The notes under the pieces: model-generated
The model's input: only the letters and a program-made list of their open reading frames with translations
Databases searched by the model: none
Told to the model about the DNA's origin: nothing
Position numbers and translations under genes: made by a program
Source: Thermodesulfatator sp.
GTDB lineage: Bacteria > Desulfobacterota > Thermodesulfobacteria > Thermodesulfobacteriales > Thermodesulfobacteriaceae
Assembly (NCBI GenBank): GCA_026993045.1
Contig: JALWWR010000079.1
Coordinates: forward strand, 1 to 6,173
Direction of reading: 5' to 3'
DNA: 6,173 nucleotides
Shown: piece after piece, positions 1 to 5,593 of the stretch
Layout: each line of letters begins with the position of its first letter
Numbering within the stretch: the stretch's first letter is position 1

Positions 1-306
1 GGGTTGGGCCAGTTGTTGCCTTTTATCGTAGTGGTAGGGGTGAAAGCCCGGGATATTAACGCTATGGCTTACGTCTCCGGTTTAGCTCTTTTGGCCATCT
101 TTGTGATGCGCTATGACTTGGTAGTGGTTCCTCAACTTCTGCCCCACTACCACGGAATGCATATCTTCGGGATGCCTGAATTTTATCGTTATGTCCCTAG
201 CCTTTCGGAGTGGTTGGTGGTTTTGGGCTCTTTTGGCCTATTTGCCTCGCTTTTCAGTTGGGGGGAGTTGGCTTTTGACGGACACCGAGAAATTCATCAC
301 CACTAA
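1..306 (+). CDS. NrfD/PsrC-family quinone-interacting membrane subunit, C-terminal fragment (5' end outside window)
   Basis: Only the last 101 residues are visible; the frame is open to the left edge, so the gene starts upstream and the in-frame TTG at 4 is not its start. The fragment has the end of one hydrophobic helix (about visible residues 4-14), a full transmembrane helix (about 24-45, with an Arg-Tyr-Asp at 37-39) and a last one (about 70-90). Between them, the Tyr-x-Pro-Ser...Glu stretch (YVPSLSE, 64-70) is typical of the end of NrfD/PsrC/DsrP/HybB-type proteins. Family members sit in the inner membrane, bind (mena)quinone and pass electrons to or from a periplasmic ferredoxin subunit. 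The next gene is exactly such a ferredoxin, beginning 11 nt after the stop, which supports the call. It ends in three His after a short hydrophilic tail. The precise subfamily (DsrP, QrcD, HybB or other) cannot be settled without the N-terminal part. Confidence 0.85.
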   Translation, partial: GLGQLLPFIVVVGVKARDINAMAYVSGLALLAIFVMRYDLVVVPQLLPHYHGMHIFGMPEFYRYVPSLSEWLVVLGSFGLFASLFSWGELAFDGHREIHHH

Positions 307-312
307 GGAGGT
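305..312 (+). promoter_or_regulatory. Shine-Dalgarno of the ferredoxin gene, overlapping the upstream stop
   Basis: AAGGAGGT is a perfect anti-SD match, 5 nt before the ATG at 318. Its first two bases belong to the TAA stop of the NrfD-type gene, so termination and re-initiation are probably coupled. Confidence 0.8.
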
Positions 313-317
313 GTGAA

Positions 318-1079
318 ATGTACAAAGAATTTGCCAGGTGGCTCAAGAGTTTGAAAAACGAAGGTATCGAGCACCTTTCTTCGGAAGAAAGACGGAAGTT
401 TTTAAAAATGGGCTTGGCTATTACCGGGGTTTACGCTGGAGGCCGGCTCCTTTCGGTGGTCTCCAAGGTTAACGAAGTTTACGCCACCGTCCCGGAATAT
501 GTGGGGCATTATCCCTATAAACCCCACTATAGCATGGTCTTTCGTACCGACCGGTGTATTGATTGCGAGCTCTGTATGGAAGCCTGTCGCAAAACGAATC
601 ATGTTCCCCATTATGGATGGCGGACCCGCATCCTAGAACAGCATATCCCGAAAGGGGAGAACGAATGGGAACGCCGATTTATGCCCATTCTGTGTAATCA
701 CTGTAATGAGCCCCCTTGTGTTCGAGTGTGTCCCACCAGAGCTACCTTCAAAGACCAAAAGACGGGGATTGTGCGCATGAACACCAAAAAATGTATTGGT
801 TGCAAAACCTGTGCCGCTGCGTGCCCTTATAACATGCGCTATTTCAACGAAGAAAAAAGAGCCATCGACAAATGTGATTTTTGCTGGGAGACGCGTCTTT
901 CTAAAGGTCGGTTTCCAACGGCCTGTGCTAAAGCTTGCCCGGCGGGGGTGCGAATTTTTGGAGATCTAGCAGATCCTGAAAGCCAGGTGTACCAATTGGT
1001 TCACGACCCTTATAGAGCTATTTGGGTGCTGCGGCCCGAGATGGGAGCCAGACCCAACGTCTTTTACACCATAAATTAG
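318..1079 (+). CDS. Tat-exported 4x[4Fe-4S] ferredoxin-type subunit (DsrO/NrfC/PsrB-like)
   Basis: 253-residue electron-transfer subunit with sixteen Cys in four cluster-binding groups: C80/83/86/90, C126/129/134/138, C159/162/165/169 and C186/189/203/207 (the last as CX2CX13CX3C). This arrangement matches the periplasmic iron-sulfur subunits of the PsrB/NrfC/DsrO/HybA family, which wire a NrfD-type membrane protein to a catalytic subunit or cytochrome. A twin-arginine motif (RRKFLK, residues 25-30) followed by a short hydrophobic run (31-40) indicates folded export by Tat. The signal is preceded by an unusually long, charged n-region of about 24 residues; cleavage after VYA (54-56) is plausible. 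There is no C-terminal membrane helix, unlike HybA, so it should dock peripherally. The ATG at 318 is supported by a full AAGGAGGT (305-312) that overlaps the stop of the upstream gene. It lies between the NrfD-type and cytochrome genes in one operon. The physiological donor or acceptor is not shown. Confidence 0.9.
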   Translation: MYKEFARWLKSLKNEGIEHLSSEERRKFLKMGLAITGVYAGGRLLSVVSKVNEVYATVPEYVGHYPYKPHYSMVFRTDRCIDCELCMEACRKTNHVPHYGWRTRILEQHIPKGENEWERRFMPILCNHCNEPPCVRVCPTRATFKDQKTGIVRMNTKKCIGCKTCAAACPYNMRYFNEEKRAIDKCDFCWETRLSKGRFPTACAKACPAGVRIFGDLADPESQVYQLVHDPYRAIWVLRPEMGARPNVFYTIN

Positions 1080-1082
1080 ATC

Positions 1083-1090
1083 AAAGGAGG
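1083..1090 (+). promoter_or_regulatory. Shine-Dalgarno that fixes the cytochrome start at 1097
   Basis: AAAGGAGG lies 6 nt before the ATG at 1097. The same frame is open back to an ATG at 1022, but that start lies inside the ferredoxin gene, lacks such a site, and would put 25 polar residues ahead of the signal-like sequence. The site therefore decides the start. Confidence 0.8.
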
Positions 1091-1096
1091 CCAATC

Positions 1097-1516
1097 ATGA
1101 AAAAAGGACTGCTATTCCTGCTAGTTTTTCTTGTGGCAGGGTTATTGGTCTATAATTTCCCTACCCTCAGCCAAGAGAACCCCTCGACGGCCGAAGAGGA
1201 AGAGGCCGAGTATCCTACGGAACTTATAGTTTTTACTCAACCTCTAAAGGCGGTATCCTTTGACCATAAGTTGCATGTAGAAGAAGCCGGTCTTTCCTGT
1301 GAAGACTGTCACGAAGAGCTTTTCGAGATGGAAGCCGGTACTACCCAAGAAAATGAAGACTTCACCATGGAAGCCCTTTATGAAGGTAAGTACTGTGGGG
1401 CCTGTCATGATGGAGAATCGGCTTTTGCTTCTAATACCCGTTGCGCTACCTGCCATATTGGAGTTATGGGGTTGAAAAGACTTCAAGGAGAAGGATCCTC
1501 TGAAGAAGCCCATTAG
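1097..1516 (+). CDS. Membrane-anchored or exported triheme c7-type cytochrome
   Basis: 139-residue protein with three CXXCH heme-binding motifs (C68-H72, C100-H104, C116-H120). The FDHKLH segment (55-60) before the first motif supplies two His that can be distal heme ligands. This layout, including the CGACH motif followed by a conserved AF, is that of the small c7-type triheme cytochrome domain of Desulfobacterota. The N-terminus (MKK, then hydrophobic 4-20) is a signal sequence or uncleaved anchor: I see no clear AXA cleavage site. An acidic linker (EEEEAE, 33-38) separates it from the heme domain. It follows the ferredoxin gene by 17 nt and is the last gene before the terminator, so it is probably the periplasmic electron exit or entry point of the NrfD/ferredoxin module. 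Triheme DsrJ of the DsrMKJOP complex is a functional analogue, but its gene order differs and its sequence is not clearly related. Confidence 0.85.
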   Translation: MKKGLLFLLVFLVAGLLVYNFPTLSQENPSTAEEEEAEYPTELIVFTQPLKAVSFDHKLHVEEAGLSCEDCHEELFEMEAGTTQENEDFTMEALYEGKYCGACHDGESAFASNTRCATCHIGVMGLKRLQGEGSSEEAH

Positions 1517-1551
1517 CCGGGGGCCTTTAAAGCGAAAGAGATCTGGAAAAG

Positions 1552-1596
1552 ATCCTAAATAAAGATCTCACCCTTGCTTAAATCCTAGGTAAAGAT
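1552..1596 (+). repeat. Two imperfect 15-nt direct repeats, 30-nt period
   Basis: ATCCTAAATAAAGAT (1552-1566) and ATCCTAGGTAAAGAT (1582-1596) match at 13 of 15 positions and start 30 nt apart, about three helical turns. The second copy abuts the candidate -10 box. They could be paired sites for a regulator or just AT-rich coincidence; nothing in the window identifies a cognate protein. Confidence 0.45.
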
Positions 1597-1602
1597 TATC
1601 TT
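1574..1602 (+). promoter_or_regulatory. Possible sigma-70-type promoter for the slyD-comEC operon
   Basis: TTGCTT (1574-1579) and TATCTT (1597-1602) are separated by 17 nt and each match the consensus at 4 of 6 positions. The start point would fall near 1608-1611, inside the terminator stem that follows. The downstream genes need a promoter after the strong terminator, which is the main support for the call; the boxes themselves are only moderate. Confidence 0.35.
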
Positions 1603-1630
1603 CCCCCTCGAAAGAGGGGGTTTTTATTTT
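1603..1630 (+). terminator. Rho-independent terminator of the redox operon
   Basis: CCCCCTC (1603-1609) pairs perfectly with GAGGGGG (1614-1620) across a GAAA tetraloop (1610-1613), followed by the T-rich tract TTTTTATTTT (1621-1630). It ends the upstream operon 86 nt after the cytochrome stop. Its tail runs into the TTG start of the next gene and its 3' arm is that gene's only SD-like sequence. Confidence 0.92.
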
Positions 1631-2078
1631 GGCGGTGAGAATAGAAAAAGGCGACCGGGTCACCCTCCGCTATCAGGTCTACAGCGAGGCCTCCCTGGTA
1701 GATTCCTCCCCTAATCCTATAACCATTGTGATCGGAGAGGGTCGGTTTTTAAAACCTGTGGAAGAGGCCCTAGTGGGCAAAGAAGAAGGCGAGAAGGTAA
1801 CGGTTTGGGTGGCCCCGGAGGATCATCACGGTCGTTACGATCCCAAAAAACTAAAGCTTATTCCAGCGGAAAAGCTTCCCCCGCAGGCCCGGGTGGGGGA
1901 AACGGTTTTGGTTCAAGACGAATGGGGGGTGCTGCATCCCGCTAAACTCCGTCGCCGGGATGCTTCCTTAGCGGTGGTGGATCTCAACCATCCCTTGGCC
2001 GGGAAATATCTGCGTTTTGAAATCGAGATCTTAAAGGTAGAAAGGGAGGGAGCGGAGGACATAGGAGGCGAGGCATGA
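1629..2078 (+). CDS. slyD: SlyD-like FKBP-type peptidyl-prolyl cis-trans isomerase
   Basis: 149-residue cytoplasmic prolyl isomerase and chaperone of the SlyD branch. Visible hallmarks are the N-terminal GDRVTLRYQV strand (8-17), VDSS (24-27), the EALVGKEEGEK turn (46-56), an insert-in-flap region (about 71-115) and the diagnostic NHPLAGKYLRFEIE segment (120-133). It lacks the His/Cys-rich metal-binding tail of Escherichia coli SlyD, so a nickel-delivery role is unlikely. Where E. coli has AYG in the active-site region, this protein has HHG (66-68). No ATG is available. TTG at 1629 is 8 nt from the G-rich 3' arm of the terminator; GTG at 1635 is the alternative and aligns better with the usual SlyD N-terminus, so the first two residues are uncertain. 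It is the first gene of the second operon and overlaps the next by ATGA. Confidence 0.85.
   Translation: MAVRIEKGDRVTLRYQVYSEASLVDSSPNPITIVIGEGRFLKPVEEALVGKEEGEKVTVWVAPEDHHGRYDPKKLKLIPAEKLPPQARVGETVLVQDEWGVLHPAKLRRRDASLAVVDLNHPLAGKYLRFEIEILKVEREGAEDIGGEA
2063..2068 (+). promoter_or_regulatory. Shine-Dalgarno of the phosphoglycerate mutase gene
   Basis: AGGAGG lies 6 nt before the ATG at 2075 and within the last codons of the SlyD gene. It shows that this start is served independently as well as by coupling through the ATGA overlap. Confidence 0.7.
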
Positions 2079-3298
2079 AATATATGGTCTTAGTGGGAGA
2101 CGGGATGGGGGACTTTCCTTTGAAAGAGCTTTCGGGAAAGACCCCTTTGGAAGTGGCCACGATCCCTGGGCTTGACTTTCTGGCCCAGCACGGGGAGATA
2201 GGTCTGGTCCAGACCGTGCCCCCCAATCTTCCTCCAGGAAGTGACGTGGCGAACATGAGCCTTCTAGGGTATCGGCCGGAAGAAAAGTATACCGGCCGAG
2301 GCCCCATTGAGGCCGCCAGCTTGGGAATTCCCATGCGGCCCGAAGACGTGGCTTTTAGATGTAATTTGGTCACTCTGAAAAGAGTAGGTCCCCATCTAAT
2401 TATGGAAGACTATAGCGCCGGCCATATCTCCACCGAGGAGGCCCGCATCTTGATCCAAGATCTCAACCAAGAGCTGGCCAACGACAAGCTGGAACTCTTT
2501 TGTGGCAAAAGCTATCGGCATATTCTCCTTTGGCGAGGCGGGCCCGAAGGGTTAAGGACCTATCCCCCGCATGACCTTTTGGGCAAAAACGTCTATCACG
2601 CCTGGCTGGCCTATCGGGAAGAACCTTTGTTGCGGGACTTTCTGGTTAAGGCCATCAAGATTCTAGAAAAACATCCCATCAACCAGAAGAGGGCTGAAGA
2701 GGGCAAGTCTCCAGCTAACGCCCTTTGGCCTTGGGGTCAGGGACGCACCCCTCAACTGGAGCCTTTTGTTGAAAAATGGGGCCTTACCGGAGCGGTAGTA
2801 GCCGCGGTAGATTTGATCAAGGGCTTGGGGGTGCTTTCCGGTTTAGAGGTGGTGGAAGTGGAAGGGGCCACGGGATACTTGGATACTAATTATGAGGGCA
2901 AGGCCTTGGCAGCCCTAGAGGCCCTCAAGAAACACGATTTTGTCTTCCTTCACGTGGAAGCCCCGGACGAGGCTTCTCATCAGGGCTCGGTAGACCTTAA
3001 GATTAAAGCCATTCAAGACTTTGACCGTTACGTGGTGCGGACCATCTTGGAAGAGGCCCCGGCCCATTTTGAGGCCTATCGCGTCCTGGCGGTCACCGAC
3101 CACTTGACCCCTATTCCCCTGCGCACCCATTCTTCCAAGCCGGTGCCCTTTGTAATCTTTGATTCCCGGGACCAGAAGGTTAAAAGGACCCAGGGCTTTT
3201 CGGAACGCACGGCCCAAGAAAGCGGTCTTCGCCTCCCTGATGGTCAGACCCTTATGAGCCGTTTCCTGGAACGCGAACCTCGGCTCCCCCAGGTATGA
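2075..3298 (+). CDS. apgM: 2,3-bisphosphoglycerate-independent phosphoglycerate mutase, archaeal type (aPGAM family)
   Basis: 407-residue enzyme of the alkaline phosphatase superfamily that interconverts 3- and 2-phosphoglycerate in glycolysis and gluconeogenesis. Metal-site and catalytic positions are recognisable: D9 in VGDGMGD, the presumed nucleophile S56 in PPGSDVANMS, D298 and H302 in APDEASH, and D342-H343 in VTDHLTP. The YTGRGPIEAASLG stretch (72-84) is characteristic of the archaeal-type family, not of the 510-residue GpmI of most bacteria. The length of about 400 residues is normal for the family. Some bacterial members of this same subfamily were once proposed to be homoserine kinases from their gene neighbourhoods; no threonine-pathway gene lies here, so the mutase call is preferred but substrate is not proven. 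The start ATG overlaps the SlyD stop, has a good SD (2063-2068), and the 3' end overlaps nadB by ATGA. Confidence 0.88.
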   Translation: MKYMVLVGDGMGDFPLKELSGKTPLEVATIPGLDFLAQHGEIGLVQTVPPNLPPGSDVANMSLLGYRPEEKYTGRGPIEAASLGIPMRPEDVAFRCNLVTLKRVGPHLIMEDYSAGHISTEEARILIQDLNQELANDKLELFCGKSYRHILLWRGGPEGLRTYPPHDLLGKNVYHAWLAYREEPLLRDFLVKAIKILEKHPINQKRAEEGKSPANALWPWGQGRTPQLEPFVEKWGLTGAVVAAVDLIKGLGVLSGLEVVEVEGATGYLDTNYEGKALAALEALKKHDFVFLHVEAPDEASHQGSVDLKIKAIQDFDRYVVRTILEEAPAHFEAYRVLAVTDHLTPIPLRTHSSKPVPFVIFDSRDQKVKRTQGFSERTAQESGLRLPDGQTLMSRFLEREPRLPQV

Positions 3299-4917
3299 AT
3301 CACCAGACGGATTTTTTGATCATCGGTTCTGGGATTGCGGGCCTCTCCCTGGCCTTAAAGCTGGCCCCTTTAGGCTCGGTTGCGGTCATCACCAAGAAAA
3401 AGGCCCCCGAAGGAGCCACTTCCTTAGCCCAAGGAGGAATCGCCTGTGTCTGGGGGCCGGACGACAGCTTTGACCTTCATATCGCAGACACCCTCCGGGC
3501 CGGAGATGGCCTTTGTCATTCAGAGACGGTGGAACTGGTGGTGCGTTCAGCCCCGGAGAGGATTAAAGAGCTGATGGCCTGGGGGGTAGAGTTTTCCCGG
3601 GATCCCCAAGATCCCCAAAAGTTGGACCTAGGACTTGAAGGAGGCCACTCCCGGCGCCGTATCCTTCATGTAGAGGACCACACCGGTCGGGAGATCGAGA
3701 GGGTTCTTTTGGAAAGGACCCGAGAAAGACCCTCTATCACCCTTTACGAAAACTTTTTGGCCGTAGACCTTATTACCCTCGGAAAAATCGGACGGGCCAG
3801 CTCCGGGGATCGGGTTATCGGGGCCTACGTCATGGATTGGTTTTCCGGGGAGATAGGGGTCTGGCAGGCCAAGGTGGTAATTCTAGCCACTGGAGGGGCC
3901 GGCAAGGTCTACCTTTATACTAGCAACCCTGACACCGCCACTGGAGACGGCATCGCACTCGCGGTGAGGGCCGGGGCTAAGGCCGCAAACCTGGAATTCG
4001 TCCAGTTCCATCCCACCTGTCTTTATCATCCCAAGGCCAAAAACTTTTTGATCTCCGAGGCTTTAAGGGGCGAAGGGGCGGTGCTTTTGGATCCCGACGG
4101 CCGTCCCTTCATGCATCGTTACGACCCTGAAAGGCGCGAGCTGGCCCCGCGGGATGTGGTGGCCCGGGCCATGGACGCCGAACTCAAACGCACGGGAGCG
4201 GAACATCTTTATCTTGATATTTCCCATAAGGATCCAGACTTTGTCAAAAGCCGTTTCCCTTATATTTATCAGACTTGTTTACGCTACGGGGTAGATATCA
4301 CCCAGGAGCCTATCCCGGTGGTCCCGGCGGCGCACTATATGTGCGGGGGAGTTTGGACGGATCTTTTTGGCCAAACCACCATCCCCGGGCTTTTTGCCGT
4401 GGGAGAATGCGCCTTCACTGGTCTTCACGGGGCCAACCGCCTGGCCTCCAATTCCCTGCTTGAGGCCCTGGTGTTTGCCCATCAGGCCTATCTGAAGATC
4501 CGGGAAAACTGGTCGGAATGTAAGAACTGGCCCTGGGTTTCCGCCCCGCCTTGGGATCCCGGGGGAGCGGTGGACATGGAGGAAAAGGTTTTGATTTCCC
4601 ACAACTGGGACGCCCTCCGGCGCCTTATGTGGAATTACGTGGGGCTAGTCCGGAGTTTGGATCGTTTGCATCTAGCCCAAAAACGGCTGCACTTTATCGC
4701 CCAAGAGATAGAGGACCATTACTGGCGGTACATCCTCACCCCGGAGTTTGTGGAGCTGCGCAACCTCTGCCAAGTAGCACGGCTGATCGTAGCTTCCGCC
4801 CTCCGAAGAAAGGAGTCCCGGGGCACCCATTATCTCAAAGATTTTCCCTTTAAAAGAAAGGAGTTTGAGGCTGACACCCTGGTAGGACGAGAGGTCTTGT
4901 TGGATGTCCATCCGTGA
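3295..4917 (+). CDS. nadB: L-aspartate oxidase
   Basis: FAD enzyme that oxidises L-aspartate to iminoaspartate, the first step of de novo NAD synthesis; quinolinate synthase (NadA) uses the product. At 540 residues it has the usual family length. The N-terminal dinucleotide-binding motif is GSGIAG (11-16), followed by TSLAQGGIA (42-50). Active-site segments are all present: EGGHSRRRILH (115-125), QFHPT (237-241), APRDVVARA (284-292), AAHYMCGGV (345-353) and GANRLASNSLLEAL (379-392). The C-terminal helical domain ends in SRGTHYLKDFP (508-518). Aspartate oxidase is favoured over the related fumarate reductase and succinate dehydrogenase flavoproteins by the SRG-containing C-terminus, the length and the absence of partner subunits. 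In anaerobes the enzyme can use fumarate in place of oxygen. The gene is fully coupled: ATGA overlap upstream with no strong SD, and a 14-nt overlap with yggS downstream. No nadA or nadC is in the window. Confidence 0.96.
   Translation: MNHQTDFLIIGSGIAGLSLALKLAPLGSVAVITKKKAPEGATSLAQGGIACVWGPDDSFDLHIADTLRAGDGLCHSETVELVVRSAPERIKELMAWGVEFSRDPQDPQKLDLGLEGGHSRRRILHVEDHTGREIERVLLERTRERPSITLYENFLAVDLITLGKIGRASSGDRVIGAYVMDWFSGEIGVWQAKVVILATGGAGKVYLYTSNPDTATGDGIALAVRAGAKAANLEFVQFHPTCLYHPKAKNFLISEALRGEGAVLLDPDGRPFMHRYDPERRELAPRDVVARAMDAELKRTGAEHLYLDISHKDPDFVKSRFPYIYQTCLRYGVDITQEPIPVVPAAHYMCGGVWTDLFGQTTIPGLFAVGECAFTGLHGANRLASNSLLEALVFAHQAYLKIRENWSECKNWPWVSAPPWDPGGAVDMEEKVLISHNWDALRRLMWNYVGLVRSLDRLHLAQKRLHFIAQEIEDHYWRYILTPEFVELRNLCQVARLIVASALRRKESRGTHYLKDFPFKRKEFEADTLVGREVLLDVHP
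4889..4895 (+). promoter_or_regulatory. Shine-Dalgarno of yggS inside nadB
   Basis: GAGAGGT lies 8 nt before the ATG at 4904 and supports this start, which overlaps the last 14 nt of nadB. The GTG at 4914 is in a different frame and is not an alternative. Confidence 0.55.
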
Positions 4918-5593
4918 AAACTGGGCCCGGATAAAGGAACGGGTAGCGGAGGCGGCCTTGCGGGTGGGTCGCTCGCCGGAGGAGATCCAGATCCTTGGGG
5001 CGGCCAAGGGCCAGCCGCCTTCCAAGATCCGGGAGGCCTTTGAGGCCGGGCTGCGGATCGTGGGGGAAAACTACGTGCAGGAAGCCCAAAAGAAAAAGGA
5101 GGCCCTCTCAGACCTTCCCCTTTCCTGGCACCTCATCGGTTATCTCCAGAAAAACAAGGCCCGAAAGGCCTTGGAGATCTTTCAGGTTATCGAGACCGTA
5201 GATCGGCTGGAGATCGCCGAAAAGCTCTCCCAAGGGGCCCAAAAATTACAAAAAGAAGTTCCCGTCTTCATTGAGGTAAATATTGGGGAGGAGCCTACTA
5301 AAAAAGGGGTTCCGCCCTCAGAACTTCCAGCCCTCTTGAGACGCCTTTTGGCCCTCCCGGGCCTTAAACCCCGCGGCCTTATGGCCATCCCTCCCTATAA
5401 GAAAGATCCAGAAGCGGTGCGTCCCTATTTCCGAGCCCTGCGGGAATGGCGAGATCGGTTGCAGGAGGAGTTTTCCCTTCCGGACTTTACCGAGCTTTCC
5501 ATGGGCATGAGTCAGGACTTTGAAGTGGCGGTGGAAGAAGGGGCCACCCTGGTGCGGATTGGCACGGCCCTTTTTGGTCCTCGCCCTCGGTGA
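4904..5593 (+). CDS. yggS: YggS/PLPBP family pyridoxal phosphate homeostasis protein
   Basis: 229-residue single-domain TIM-barrel protein that binds pyridoxal 5'-phosphate without known enzymatic activity and buffers the vitamin B6 pool, affecting amino acid metabolism. The PLP Lys is K35 in LGAAKGQP (31-38), where most homologues read VSKT; GENYVQEA (54-61) and WHLIGYLQKNKAR (74-86) follow as expected. The FIEVN strand (121-125), GLMAIPP (158-164), SMGMSQDFEVAVEEGA (199-214) and the terminal VRIGTALFGPR (217-227) are the phosphate-binding family hallmarks. The length is normal and the protein is complete. It is embedded between nadB and comEC, overlapping both. In many bacteria yggS sits by proC, pilT or division genes, so this neighbourhood is a local arrangement. 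No regulatory element of its own is visible beyond the SD. Confidence 0.95.
   Translation: MSIRENWARIKERVAEAALRVGRSPEEIQILGAAKGQPPSKIREAFEAGLRIVGENYVQEAQKKKEALSDLPLSWHLIGYLQKNKARKALEIFQVIETVDRLEIAEKLSQGAQKLQKEVPVFIEVNIGEEPTKKGVPPSELPALLRRLLALPGLKPRGLMAIPPYKKDPEAVRPYFRALREWRDRLQEEFSLPDFTELSMGMSQDFEVAVEEGATLVRIGTALFGPRPR

Larger units (their letters stand above)
1517..1628 (+). other. Intergenic regulatory region between the redox operon and the slyD-comEC operon
   Basis: This is the only gap longer than about 20 nt in the window. From left to right it holds GATC-rich short inverted repeats (GAGATCT at 1538-1544 against AGATCTC at 1563-1569), two 15-nt imperfect direct repeats (1552-1566 and 1582-1596), a possible promoter (1574-1602) and an intrinsic terminator (1603-1630). 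No small ORF with a ribosome binding site is apparent in it. Confidence 0.7.

Noticed and set aside
402..611. Minus-strand open frame opposite the ferredoxin gene
   Set aside because: The plus strand carries 16 conserved cluster Cys; the antisense translation resembles no family and has no independent support.
1022..1096. An upstream in-frame ATG that would lengthen the cytochrome by 25 residues
   Set aside because: It lies within the ferredoxin gene, has no SD, and would bury the signal-like N-terminus; the ATG at 1097 has a strong SD.
1538..1569. GATC-rich inverted repeats as an attenuator or riboswitch
   Set aside because: The stems are only 5-7 bp with alternative pairings and no T-tract; too weak to call a structured element.
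1984..2373. Minus-strand open frame across the slyD-apgM junction
   Set aside because: It is antisense to two well-supported genes and has low-complexity, Pro/Ser/Arg-rich composition typical of a shadow frame.
4279..5089. Several plus- and minus-strand open frames over the end of nadB and the start of yggS
   Set aside because: All overlap conserved motifs of NadB or YggS in other frames and reflect GC-rich codon structure.
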